In this document: positions 23,954 through 31,198 of the stretch, piece by piece
Position numbering within the stretch: the stretch's first letter is position 1
How the letters are laid out: every line of letters starts with the position of its first letter
Source of the DNA: Paenibacillus phytohabitans
GTDB taxonomy: Bacteria; Bacillota; Bacilli; Paenibacillales; Paenibacillaceae
Length of the DNA stretch: 64,000 nucleotides
Reading direction: 5' to 3'
Assembly: GCF_013141775.1 (NCBI RefSeq)
Contig: NZ_WHOB01000078.1
Span: forward strand, 1-64,000
Notes under the pieces: model-generated
The model's database searches: none
What the model was told of the DNA's origin: nothing
Seen by the model: only the letters and a program-made list of their open reading frames with translations
Position numbers and translations under genes: made by a program

Positions 23954-25462
23954 TTACCCGTTAACACGCAGCCGGATGACATTCCACGAAGCTGCCGGAA
24001 GCTGGGCGCTTACACGTCCGCCGTCTGCGGCCGCTGTTCCGCGGTTATGCGGGAGCACATTCGCCGGGTTCGAGCGGGTATTCGCCGCTTGGAGATCCTC
24101 ATGCTCAAGGATGGTATGCTGGATCACCTCAACGGCACCGAAGCTGCGCAGATCGACGGTCAGCTCCATGCCTTCGCCAAGATGACGGTTGACAGCAAAT
24201 ACGGTAACCTCGTTCACCTCTTCGTTAAATACACTGACCGCTTCCAGATAAGGAACGTCGGTGAAATCCCGTGAATCATATTTCGGACTTGTAATCAGCG
24301 GGTGCAGCACCGTTCCCCGGCCATAGATTGAAGCGTGCATATAAGGATAATACGTGGTCTGCAGCCAGAGGGGCCCCCCGTCCTCAGTCATAATAGGGGC
24401 AATGACATTGATCAGCTGGGCAATGCAGGCCATCTTCACCCGGTCCGCATGCTTCAGCAGGCTGATCAGGCAGCAGCCTACCACAAGTGCATCCTCAAGA
24501 TTATAGACATCCTCGAACTCCGGCGGGGCAATTTCCCAATGCTGCTGCGCGCGGCTGGTCCCCTGCGTTTTCCACACATTCCATTCGTCCAGAGACAGAT
24601 AAATCTTTTTCTTGCTTTTCTTCTTAGCCTTGATATAATCACATACTGCTGCTACGCTGTCGATGAACTGGTCCATATCGAGTGAGCTGGCCAGGAAATT
24701 CGCTGTATCGCCATTATTATTATTGTAGTAGGTATGCAGGGAGAGGAAATCTACGTTGTCGTAGGTGAGATCCAGTACAGTAGCTTCCCATTCGGCAAAA
24801 GTGCTCATGCTGCTGCCCGAGCTGCCGCAGGCGACAAGCTCAAGAGTAGGGTCAACCCAGCGCATGGCTTTGGCGGTTTCATTCGCTAGTCTGCCGTATT
24901 CCACGGCCGTTTTGGCTCCGATCTGCCACGGGCCGTCCATTTCATTGCCCAGGCACCAGGTGCGGAAATTGTGGGGAGCCTGATACCCGTGGGAGATCCG
25001 CAGATCGCTCCAGTAGGAACCGGAAGGGTGGTTGCAATATTCCACGAGATTCCTTGCGGCATCGATCCCGCGGGTGCCCAGATTGACCGCCATCATGACC
25101 TCTGAACCGGCCAGCTTGGCCCAATCGGCAAATTCATTGGTACCCATCTGGTTCGTCTCTGTAGTCCACCAGGCTAATTCAAGAGAGCGCTTACGGCTCT
25201 CCTTGGGACCTACGCCGTCTTCCCAGTTATAGCCCGAGACAAAGTTACCTCCGGGATAGCGGATGATCGGCACGCGGAGAGCCCGGATGGCCTGCAGGGC
25301 ATCACCCCGAAAACCGTTAGCGTCAGCGGTTGGATGTCCCGGCTCATATATTCCGCCATAAACGGCCCGGCCCAGATGCTCGATGAATGATCCGTACAGT
25401 CTCGGGTCTACCTCGGCCAGCTTGAAGTCCTTGTCGACAATCATCTTGGATTGAATGCTCAT
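23954..25462 (-). CDS. abfA: Alpha-L-arabinofuranosidase, GH51
   Basis: This 502-residue GH51 enzyme removes alpha-L-arabinofuranosyl groups from arabino-oligosaccharides. Signatures are YGSFIEHLGRAVYGGIYEPGH, RYPGGNF, the acid/base Glu174 in LGNEMDGPWQ and the nucleophile Glu293 in LDEWNVW. It has no signal peptide, as for intracellular AbfA. I take ATG 25462, preceded by GGAG with nine bases of spacing; the in-frame ATG at 25492 lacks a site. It is divergent from an ArsR-type regulator, with GATTAAT repeats between them. Confidence 0.93.
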   Translation of the reverse strand: MSIQSKMIVDKDFKLAEVDPRLYGSFIEHLGRAVYGGIYEPGHPTADANGFRGDALQAIRALRVPIIRYPGGNFVSGYNWEDGVGPKESRKRSLELAWWTTETNQMGTNEFADWAKLAGSEVMMAVNLGTRGIDAARNLVEYCNHPSGSYWSDLRISHGYQAPHNFRTWCLGNEMDGPWQIGAKTAVEYGRLANETAKAMRWVDPTLELVACGSSGSSMSTFAEWEATVLDLTYDNVDFLSLHTYYNNNNGDTANFLASSLDMDQFIDSVAAVCDYIKAKKKSKKKIYLSLDEWNVWKTQGTSRAQQHWEIAPPEFEDVYNLEDALVVGCCLISLLKHADRVKMACIAQLINVIAPIMTEDGGPLWLQTTYYPYMHASIYGRGTVLHPLITSPKYDSRDFTDVPYLEAVSVFNEEVNEVTVFAVNRHLGEGMELTVDLRSFGAVEVIQHTILEHEDLQAANTRSNPANVLPHNRGTAAADGGRVSAQLPAASWNVIRLRVNG

Positions 25463-25497
25463 TGTGTTAAGCTCCTTTTGTAGTGAAGTCATATTAC

Positions 25498-25517
25498 GAT
25501 TAATGAAAATATTAATC
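25498..25517. promoter_or_regulatory. Candidate ArsR-type operator, site 1
   Basis: GATTAAT (25498-25504) and ATTAATC (25511-25517) are perfect inverted arms with a 6-base spacer. GATTAATGAAAAT recurs almost unchanged at 25583-25595. Sites of this shape suit dimeric ArsR regulators. Confidence 0.5.
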
Positions 25518-25582
25518 TAGTATCCTGAATTATGATTACATCATACGGATTACAGCGTATACTAAGCAATAAAAATATTTAG

Positions 25583-25603
25583 GATTAATAAAAATGCTAA
25601 TTC
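25583..25603. promoter_or_regulatory. Candidate ArsR-type operator, site 2
   Basis: GATTAATAAAAAT repeats 12 of 13 bases of site 1, and a TAATTC right arm follows. It lies 22 bases before the regulator start, so autoregulation is likely. Confidence 0.45.
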
Positions 25604-25624
25604 AAAGAGTGCGGAGGTTAGAGG

Positions 25625-26527
25625 ATGTATTTAACAACGGATTCCGAATCGCTGAAGGTATATGAAGCATTAGCCAGTGAAGTGCGGCTGCGGATTATTG
25701 ATCTGCTCAGCGCGCGGGAGATGCATATCAAGGAAATCGCTGCCCGGCTGTATCTAAGCAGCGCCATTGTCAGCTCCCATGTAGCCAAGCTCCAAAAGGC
25801 AGGCATCGTCAGCTCCCAAATGAAGCGGATTGATGGCGGCACGTATAAATACTGCTCGCTCTCCGCTAATTTTCTGCAGATTAAATTGTCCGGCGCCAAA
25901 GGCATTGCCCGGAAGGTGGTTGAGGTCTCCGTGCCGGTGGGGCATTATACCGATCTTCAGGCTTCACCTACCTGTGGCATTGCCACCACCGAGAAGCTGA
26001 TCGGATATTATGATGATCCGCGTTATTTCCTGGACCCGGAGCGGGTCGATGCCGGAATTCTCTGGTTCGCCAAAGGTTATGCCGAATATAAGGTGCCGAA
26101 CTATCTGTTCATGGACCAGACGGTACAGGAGATTGAGATTTCGATGGAGGTCGGCTCGGAAGCGCCGCATGTCAATGAGAAGTGGCCTTCAGACATTGCG
26201 TTTACGATGAATGGAATTCCGCTTGGCAAATGGACCAGTCCCGGGGATTTCGGTGTGCAGCGGGGAAGGCTGACTCCGGCCTGGTGGAATTCCGATGTGA
26301 ACCAGTATGGCCTGCTGAAGGTGCTGAGGATTAACGCAGGAGGAACTTACATAGACGGCCAGCAGATTTCTGCAGTCACCATTGATGAAGTAGGCTGGCA
26401 GCAGGACCAGTGGAGCTTCAGGTTAACTGCAGAAGACACCACCCGAAGGCGGGGCGGCTTAACCTTGTTCGGACGCGGGTTCGGGAATTACGAGCAGGAT
26501 ATTGTTTTTCGCGTGTATTACGAATAG
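25625..26527 (+). CDS. ArsR-type helix-turn-helix regulator with large C-terminal domain
   Basis: The 300-residue protein has an N-terminal winged helix (about 10-80) with EVRLRIIDLLSAREMHIKEIA and the recognition segment LYLSSAIVSSHVAKLQKAGIV. The C-terminal 210 residues form a beta-rich domain with no metal-binding ArsR Cys motif, which suggests a sugar or sugar-derived ligand. The ATG follows GGAGG. It is divergent from the GH51 gene and probably its regulator. A terminator follows at 26578. Confidence 0.8.
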   Translation: MYLTTDSESLKVYEALASEVRLRIIDLLSAREMHIKEIAARLYLSSAIVSSHVAKLQKAGIVSSQMKRIDGGTYKYCSLSANFLQIKLSGAKGIARKVVEVSVPVGHYTDLQASPTCGIATTEKLIGYYDDPRYFLDPERVDAGILWFAKGYAEYKVPNYLFMDQTVQEIEISMEVGSEAPHVNEKWPSDIAFTMNGIPLGKWTSPGDFGVQRGRLTPAWWNSDVNQYGLLKVLRINAGGTYIDGQQISAVTIDEVGWQQDQWSFRLTAEDTTRRRGGLTLFGRGFGNYEQDIVFRVYYE

Positions 26528-26577
26528 TGAAACTGGATAGATGAAGAGTATGCTGAGTGAAAAAATATCTTGCCCGC

Positions 26578-26625
26578 CGCAAAGAGTTTATTTATTGTTA
26601 AATAATGGTCTTTGCGAAGTTTTTT
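26578..26625 (+). terminator. Terminator after the ArsR-type gene
   Basis: CGCAAAGA (26578-26585) pairs with TCTTTGCG (26609-26616), with an inner TTATTT/AAATAA stem, followed by six T residues at 26620-26625. Confidence 0.85.
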
Positions 26626-26632
26626 ACAGGGG

Positions 26633-27187
26633 ATGTGTGCGGGTTTGAGACAATTGCTCTACGGCAGTATTGCCGTACTTGTTCTGGCAGGAATTATTGC
26701 TTATGGTTTCCTGAGTGCACCCAAGGTGATCCGGCTGGACCGAGAAATGCAGGTGACCGCCTATAAGCTGCAGGATGCAGATTATGCGAAGACAGTGACT
26801 GTGACCCTGAAGGGTGCTTATGCCGAGAAAACCCGTTCCTACACCGGTAAGCTTGCTGTTAACGGGGTTCAGTACGAATACTGTGATTTGAATCCGGAGC
26901 TGGGGTTCATGAGCTGTGCCCTGGAGGGCGCGCGGGGTGAAATTAAAGTATTGGGTCAGGTATTTGCAGATTCCGGCAGTATGGCATGGAGTCTTGCCCT
27001 GCAGAAGGGGGAGAAGGCACCCGGTTATGCTAGTAACAGCTTCTACTATGCAATTTACGGGGAAGATGATCCTGGTGATGACAGCATCATTCTCACCTAT
27101 CCGGCAGCAGACAGGGACGCGGCGATTCAGCAGTATGAGTCCCTGCAATCAGACTGGCAGGATCAGTGGGAGCGCCGGGTGAAATAA
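26633..27187 (+). CDS. Membrane-anchored protein of unknown function
   Basis: The protein has about 184 residues, one N-terminal transmembrane helix (LLYGSIAVLVLAGIIAYGFL) and an external beta-rich domain. The start is unclear: the earliest in-frame TTG (26612) lies inside a terminator stem, the ATG at 26633 abuts AGGGG, and the TTG at 26645 has 12 bases of spacing. I list the ATG. No family is recognised. It follows the ArsR-type gene after a terminator, so it may have its own promoter or depend on readthrough. Confidence 0.65.
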   Translation: MCAGLRQLLYGSIAVLVLAGIIAYGFLSAPKVIRLDREMQVTAYKLQDADYAKTVTVTLKGAYAEKTRSYTGKLAVNGVQYEYCDLNPELGFMSCALEGARGEIKVLGQVFADSGSMAWSLALQKGEKAPGYASNSFYYAIYGEDDPGDDSIILTYPAADRDAAIQQYESLQSDWQDQWERRVK

Positions 27188-27202
27188 CCTCCAGCAATAA
27201 AT

Positions 27203-27227
27203 GTTTGCAAAACAGGTCAACGGGTAA
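27203..27227 (+). promoter_or_regulatory. Alternative-sigma-type promoter candidate
   Basis: GTTTGC (27203-27208), 13 bases, then GGGTAA (27222-27227) resembles sigma-B promoters (GTTTAA-N12-15-GGGTAT) and, loosely, forespore promoters. It lies about 50 bases before the small acidic gene at 27279. Confidence 0.4.
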
Positions 27228-27278
27228 CTATAACTAAGTAATCCAAAACCTGCACAGCTTGCATAAGGAGGAGTTCAG

Positions 27279-27452
27279 ATGCCAGATCATATCGAGAATG
27301 AAGCAGACATCCGCAACAAAGAGAATAAAGACGGGGATTCACTCGCGGAACGCAAAAAGATGGAAAACGGTGTAGATATTGAACCGGAAGCCGATGACTG
27401 GATCGCCAAACCGGCCGAATCCGCTCATCCCGACCCGCTTCCCAAGAATTAG
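27279..27452 (+). CDS. Small acidic hypothetical protein, 57 residues
   Basis: This short gene has an excellent AAGGAGGAG site eight bases or fewer before its ATG and ends in TAG, followed by a terminator. The product is highly charged and acidic (many Asp, Glu, Lys and Asn), has no Cys and ends in PDPLPKN. It is probably soluble and disordered. The GTTTGC/GGGTAA promoter upstream suggests stress or sporulation control. I do not recognise a family. Confidence 0.65.
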   Translation: MPDHIENEADIRNKENKDGDSLAERKKMENGVDIEPEADDWIAKPAESAHPDPLPKN

Positions 27453-27482
27453 AGCGTCAAATACATTGTGCATGGATGCAGC

Positions 27483-27510
27483 AGACTGTTCCTAAGGGAC
27501 AGTCTTTTTT
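27483..27510 (+). terminator. Terminator after the small acidic gene
   Basis: AGACTGTTCC and GGGACAGTCT form a stem with a 3-base loop, followed by six T residues (27505-27510). Confidence 0.85.
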
Positions 27511-27518
27511 CACATAGG

Positions 27519-27555
27519 CCGGATGCTCTCCTTACGAGGAGGGTATCCGGTTTTT
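27519..27555 (+). terminator. Second terminator in tandem
   Basis: CCGGATGCTCTCC pairs imperfectly with GGAGGGTATCCGG, followed by five T residues. It lies nine bases after the first terminator. Confidence 0.7.
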
Positions 27556-27584
27556 GATTGTTTGCGCTTGTGTACATGGGCATA

Positions 27585-27614
27585 TTGAGCTTGGTTTAGT
27601 AAATACTGTATACT
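27585..27614 (+). promoter_or_regulatory. Vegetative promoter candidate for the 27708 gene
   Basis: TTGAGC (27585-27590) and TATACT (27609-27614) are spaced by 18 bases, about 95 bases before the ATG at 27708. Confidence 0.4.
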
Positions 27615-27707
27615 ATAGAGAAGTACAACCTCATCACGTCTTGATTCTCCAGATCATCGCAGGTTCACAGGTCTCAGGCAATTCAAATTGCAGGGAGGAA
27701 ACCTAGT

Positions 27708-27896
27708 ATGCGTAGTCGGAACGAGAACGGCCGGTATCGGCAAAAGCGCGGTGATGCCCTGACAGGCAACCTCGAGAAAAAGTACGGATCGAGCTTCGGT
27801 GTGCGAAGCGACATGAAGCTGGAAACGCTGAGAAGCCAGCGTGAGGAAGGTCCGCCCTTAATGCAAATGCAGAGAGAACAGCAGCATAAAGAATGA
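27708..27896 (+). CDS. Small basic hypothetical protein, 62 residues
   Basis: The 62-residue, Arg/Lys-rich product (RSRNENGRYRQKRGDALTG at the N-terminus) lacks hydrophobic segments and Cys. AGGAGG lies nine bases before the ATG, a strong sign of a real gene. A promoter-like pair lies upstream. The charge suggests nucleic-acid association or a spore/stress role, but I recognise no family. Confidence 0.65.
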   Translation: MRSRNENGRYRQKRGDALTGNLEKKYGSSFGVRSDMKLETLRSQREEGPPLMQMQREQQHKE

Positions 27897-28574
27897 ACCC
27901 TGAAGGCGAGTGCGGGCGTTATTCGGCCCTAAATCATTAAATCCTATAAATGGATGCAGTTCCTAATAGGAACCCTGCAGCTTTTTCTTTGTATAGGAAA
28001 TTACGATATTCGTCAGTTGTGGATAAGCTTCTCTGGAAATTGGAGCAGGTCCGCCTGAAGGACGAATGTGTTCTTGTATCCGGAATTCCACAGAATCCCC
28101 GGAAGTCGGAGGTTTGGAAAATCAAAGGGATAAATCCCTCTGATCTCGGCGAAAGCGGGCGGTAGGAGGAAATTAAAGGGATAAATCCCTCTGATTCCGC
28201 CGAAAGTGGGCGGTAGGAGGAAATTAAAGGGATAAATCCCTCTGATCTCGGCGAAAGCGGGCGGCAGGAGGAAATTAAAGGGATAAATCCCTCTGATTCC
28301 GCAGAAAGTGGGCGGCAGGCGGGAAAGAGGGGCAAAAGTGCCCCTGATTTTACCGGAGGCTGCCCCAAACAAAGCATTCAGAATAGAGCAATGTGAGATG
28401 GCTTAAAATCTACATCTGCTGCACAGGCTGCATAGCTCGGGCTGATTCACCCGTTAGGGTGGTTTTGTTCTTCTTTGTGAGGACCGCCAGAAATTACCGT
28501 CATAACCTCCGTTTCGCGGAGGCATACTAGCTCCCATTAGTGAAAAAATGGGGCTGGAGGCGGGAGTGACTACA
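27897..28574. other. 678-bp stretch without a convincing gene
   Basis: Apart from the 51-bp repeats, the region holds a possible structured leader before the CmpB-like gene. It has hairpins CACCC/GGGTG at 28448-28461 and CCTCCG/CGGAGG at 28506-28522. An open frame on the minus strand through the repeats is most likely a by-product of the 51-base period. Confidence 0.5.
28124..28327. repeat. 51-bp tandem repeat, four units in A-B-A-B order
   Basis: Units begin at 28124, 28175, 28226 and 28277. Each opens with AAAGGGATAAATCCCT, a small hairpin (AGGGAT/ATCCCT), and ends in GGGCGG(T/C)AGGAGG or close variants. Units 1 and 3 carry CTGATCTCGGCGAAAGC; units 2 and 4 carry CTGATTCCGC(C/A)GAAAGT. A fifth, degenerate unit at 28328-28357 replaces the stem by GGGGC/GCCCC. 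The unit length keeps a frame open on the minus strand. Confidence 0.85.
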
Positions 28575-29159
28575 ATGACACCGGTACTTTTGCAAGATAG
28601 TTATAGCGCAGTGGCTGCGGTAAGCCCGTATTTGTTCTATTTCACTGTATACTCGTTTCTGGGCTGGGTGCTTGAAGGCAGTTATAACATCTACAGCGCA
28701 GGCACCTTCCGCAAAGAAGGCTTCTTGAAGGGGCCGTTCAAACCCATGTACGGCTGTGCGCCGCTGCTGCTGCTGACGGGACAGGGTATTGGGCTACCGC
28801 TTCCTGTATTCCTGATGCTTGCCCTGATTGTTCCATCGGCTGTTGAGTTTGTCAGCGGCTGGCTGCTCAAGGGTGTTTTTCGTAAGCAGTGGTGGGATTA
28901 TACGGGAATGCCATATCAGCTGCATGGACATATCTGCCTGAAATTCTCGCTGTATTGGTGGGGGTTGTCTATTGCCTGTATCTACGGTTTGCAGCCGCTG
29001 GTCCATTTCCTGTATCTGCATGTTGAGCGGGTATGGACACCTGTGATTCCGCTGGCCCTGCTGCTATTCTCGGCAGATCTGCTGTGGACTTTCCGTAACC
29101 GTCGGCGCGGGCTGAGTGAGCTGGATCCTACGGAGCAGCTGGAGCTTGGTGAGGGATAA
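28575..29159 (+). CDS. CmpB-like putative ABC-transporter type IV membrane protein
   Basis: This 194-residue polytopic membrane protein has the family signature FTVYSFLGWVLEG, GFLKGPFKPMYGCAPLLLL and the C-terminal WWDYTGMPYQLHGHICLKFSL of the PF06541-type (ABC_trans_CmpB) family. Its function is not settled. I choose ATG 28575, eight bases after GGGAG; an in-frame ATG at 28548 lacks a site. Hairpins in the upstream 130 bases could regulate it. Confidence 0.82.
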   Translation: MTPVLLQDSYSAVAAVSPYLFYFTVYSFLGWVLEGSYNIYSAGTFRKEGFLKGPFKPMYGCAPLLLLTGQGIGLPLPVFLMLALIVPSAVEFVSGWLLKGVFRKQWWDYTGMPYQLHGHICLKFSLYWWGLSIACIYGLQPLVHFLYLHVERVWTPVIPLALLLFSADLLWTFRNRRRGLSELDPTEQLELGEG

Positions 29160-29205
29160 TTAGTCTAGGGGACATTTCCGGATGATTCTCCGGGGGGTGT
29201 CTGTG

Positions 29206-29242
29206 TTAATAGGTCAGCCAGAGCAATTTGGTTGGCCTATTT
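29206..29242 (+). terminator. Weak terminator-like hairpin
   Basis: AATAGGTCAGCC and GGTTGGCCTATT form an imperfect stem about 50 bases after the CmpB-like gene. The T-run is short. Confidence 0.4.
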
Positions 29243-29269
29243 CTGTTGAGGACGAAAAAGAACTCACTC

Positions 29270-29404
29270 TTATCTGTTCTTAAGTCCCTTTAAGGTTTGA
29301 TCATATTCATTCATAACCTGAAACAGATAGTCCATGAATTCTATACTAACGCCGGCGGGCAATGAGGACTTCGTGTTTGTTTTGATTACAATCTTACGTT
29401 TCAT
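29270..29404 (-). CDS. Small hypothetical protein, 44 residues
   Basis: This open frame encodes a 44-residue protein beginning MKRKIVIKTN and ending LKGLKNR, mixed helical and basic. AAAGGTG lies about six bases upstream of the ATG. The frame is uninterrupted between ATG at 29404 and TAA at 29270. It lies alone in the gap between the CmpB-like and DUF4362-like genes, on the opposite strand. No family is recognised. Confidence 0.45.
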   Translation of the reverse strand: MKRKIVIKTNTKSSLPAGVSIEFMDYLFQVMNEYDQTLKGLKNR

Positions 29405-29623
29405 TCCAGTCACCTTTTTCCTCGTCAGATTGATTTGGTTTTTTTAGCTGTTAAAGCAATCATACGATAACCTTAAGACTTAAGAAATATTTTTATCCGA
29501 AAATATAGGAAGTGGACTGCGTTATGGATCTGTTCGGATGACGCACAGACAAGGAATATCTTACAACCGTGTCAAATATAGAGGTATCCGGGTTGCCCAA
29601 TATACCCCGGAGCGGGAGGGAAT

Positions 29624-30082
29624 ATGAAGAGATTCAAGAAATACTATCCGGCTATTATCGTACTGGAAACGCTGATTATAGTTTTACTCTCAGGGTTATT
29701 GATACGGGAAATCAATAAGCCAGTCCCTCTGGCCAGGGATCAGCGTAACTTGATTACGCATTTTGATCAGCTGGATTTGGACAGAATTAGAGAAATGATA
29801 CATAGATTTAAGGAAGGCAAAGGAGACAATCTTACCATGCTTGAGTGGGGCACCGACAGCGGACCGTATATTCACGATTTCTATGATGATGGCAGAGAGC
29901 TGCACTGGACGGTGGATAGCACCCGGGACTGGGCCGGATACAACGGCAAAATGGAATATGTCTGCCGGGAGATCCAGCTTACGGAGGTCGAAGAATTCTA
30001 CAAGGTAGAATTGTCTGATTGTGAGAATCAGCCGGAAGACTTCAAGGTTAATCCGGTTTCTTTTCGCAAGGATGAGCTTTAG
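29624..30082 (+). CDS. DUF4362-like membrane-anchored protein
   Basis: This 152-residue protein has one N-terminal transmembrane helix (about 10-28) and an external domain resembling DUF4362. The match rests on the segment TMLEWGTDSGPYIHDFYDDG, the DSTRDWAGYNGK loop and the two Cys (VCREIQ and LSDCEN) that could form a disulfide. GGGAGGG lies close to the ATG. The function of DUF4362 is unknown. It may be cotranscribed with the NUDIX gene 53 bases downstream. Confidence 0.7.
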   Translation: MKRFKKYYPAIIVLETLIIVLLSGLLIREINKPVPLARDQRNLITHFDQLDLDRIREMIHRFKEGKGDNLTMLEWGTDSGPYIHDFYDDGRELHWTVDSTRDWAGYNGKMEYVCREIQLTEVEEFYKVELSDCENQPEDFKVNPVSFRKDEL

Positions 30083-30135
30083 GCCGGAATGAAGGGTTAT
30101 AATAAAATGCTAAATCAATCTTAGGAGGAATCTTC

Positions 30136-30612
30136 ATGCCAATGTCTGAATATTACCGGGAGCTGCGCGGCAAGACCGGCAACGGGTTATTAATGATGCC
30201 GTCAGTAGCGGCGGTAGTGCGGGATGAACAAGGCAGAATTCTGCTGATCCGCAAGAAAGATGAGACGCTGTGGGGGCTGCCCGCAGGGGCGGTCGAGCCT
30301 GGAGAAACACCATCCAGAGCGCTCCGCAGAGAGGTGTTTGAAGAGACGGGCCTGATGGTTACACCTGAACAGATCCTCGGCGTATTTGGCGGCGGGAAAT
30401 ACAGATATGAATATATAAATGGTGATCAGGTGGAGTACACGGTGATTGTGTTTGAATGCGTCATCGTCAAAGGACATCTGAGAAGTGTGGACGGGGAGGC
30501 GGAAGAACTGGAGTTCTTCAAGGAAGATGAACTGCCTGAGTTAGCCATCCCTTATCCCCCGAAGCTGTTTGTGAGCGATGCCTCTGATAAACGGAAAGTT
30601 ATTTTTGAGTAG
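30136..30612 (+). CDS. NUDIX hydrolase
   Basis: This 158-residue NUDIX protein contains the Nudix box from about residues 55-77 (GAVEPGETPSRALRREVFEE followed by TG), with the metal-binding REVFEE. Residues 1-20 are an MSEYYRELRGKTGNG leader typical of YjhB/MutT-like sanitation enzymes. It probably hydrolyses a nucleoside diphosphate-linked or oxidised nucleotide substrate. The ATG follows TTAGGAGG. Confidence 0.88.
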   Translation: MPMSEYYRELRGKTGNGLLMMPSVAAVVRDEQGRILLIRKKDETLWGLPAGAVEPGETPSRALRREVFEETGLMVTPEQILGVFGGGKYRYEYINGDQVEYTVIVFECVIVKGHLRSVDGEAEELEFFKEDELPELAIPYPPKLFVSDASDKRKVIFE

Positions 30613-30687
30613 AGCACTGCCATTTAAGCAAAATGAAGATATTGTTCCCATAGGATTCAGCAGTATCAATACGAAGGAGTAATTCCA

Positions 30688-31077
30688 TTGCATAATCCGG
30701 TAATAAGATCCAAACTGGTCTACTGCGGCGCAGTACTGCTCGCTGTTATGCTGGGCCTTGGGACCAGGGTATATGGTGACCAGCTGCCGCGCTTTGTCAG
30801 CGGACACTTTGGGGATGCGATCTGGGCAGGGATGATCTACCTTGCCTTCCGGGTGCTGTTGACCCGGTATCCGCTAAGATTGTCGCTTATGCTCAGCCTT
30901 TGCTTCAGCTTCGGGATTGAGTTCAGCCAGCTCTATCAGGCGGAATGGATTATACATGTACGCTCGACAACAGCCGGAGGACTGATTCTGGGCCAGGGTT
31001 TCCTCGGGATTGATCTGGTCCGGTATACGGCCGGAATTCTGTTCTGCTATGTAATTGACCAAATCTTACAAAATTGA
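30688..31077 (+). CDS. DUF2809-family membrane protein
   Basis: This 129-residue protein has four predicted transmembrane helices and the DUF2809 signature (LGTRVYGDQLPRFVSGHFGD then SFGIEFSQLYQ). The TTG start is preceded by AAGGAG with suitable spacing. The family's function is unknown. It lies 75 bases after the NUDIX gene in the same direction. Confidence 0.8.
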   Translation: MHNPVIRSKLVYCGAVLLAVMLGLGTRVYGDQLPRFVSGHFGDAIWAGMIYLAFRVLLTRYPLRLSLMLSLCFSFGIEFSQLYQAEWIIHVRSTTAGGLILGQGFLGIDLVRYTAGILFCYVIDQILQN

Positions 31078-31198
31078 TTCTGGAATATACAGGAGGAAGA
31101 ATATATATTAAGTGAGGCGATGCCGGTATGTAATAATTTGGAATGAGACTGCCGGTAATCCGCCGAACGCTGCCTGATTTGGAGATGAGTAACTGCAA

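Noticed and set aside
28124..28327. CRISPR array
   Set aside because: Units are joined directly without unique spacers and no cas genes are present.
28013..28372. Two repetitive minus-strand frames across the 51-bp array, encoding SEGFIPLISS-type repeats
   Set aside because: The 51-base period keeps any frame open, there is no ribosome site, and the DNA hairpins are the conserved feature.
28400..28574. A known riboswitch class
   Set aside because: I compared it with c-di-AMP (ydaO), Mn2+ (yybP-ykoY) and Mg2+ patterns from memory and the hallmark core bases were absent.
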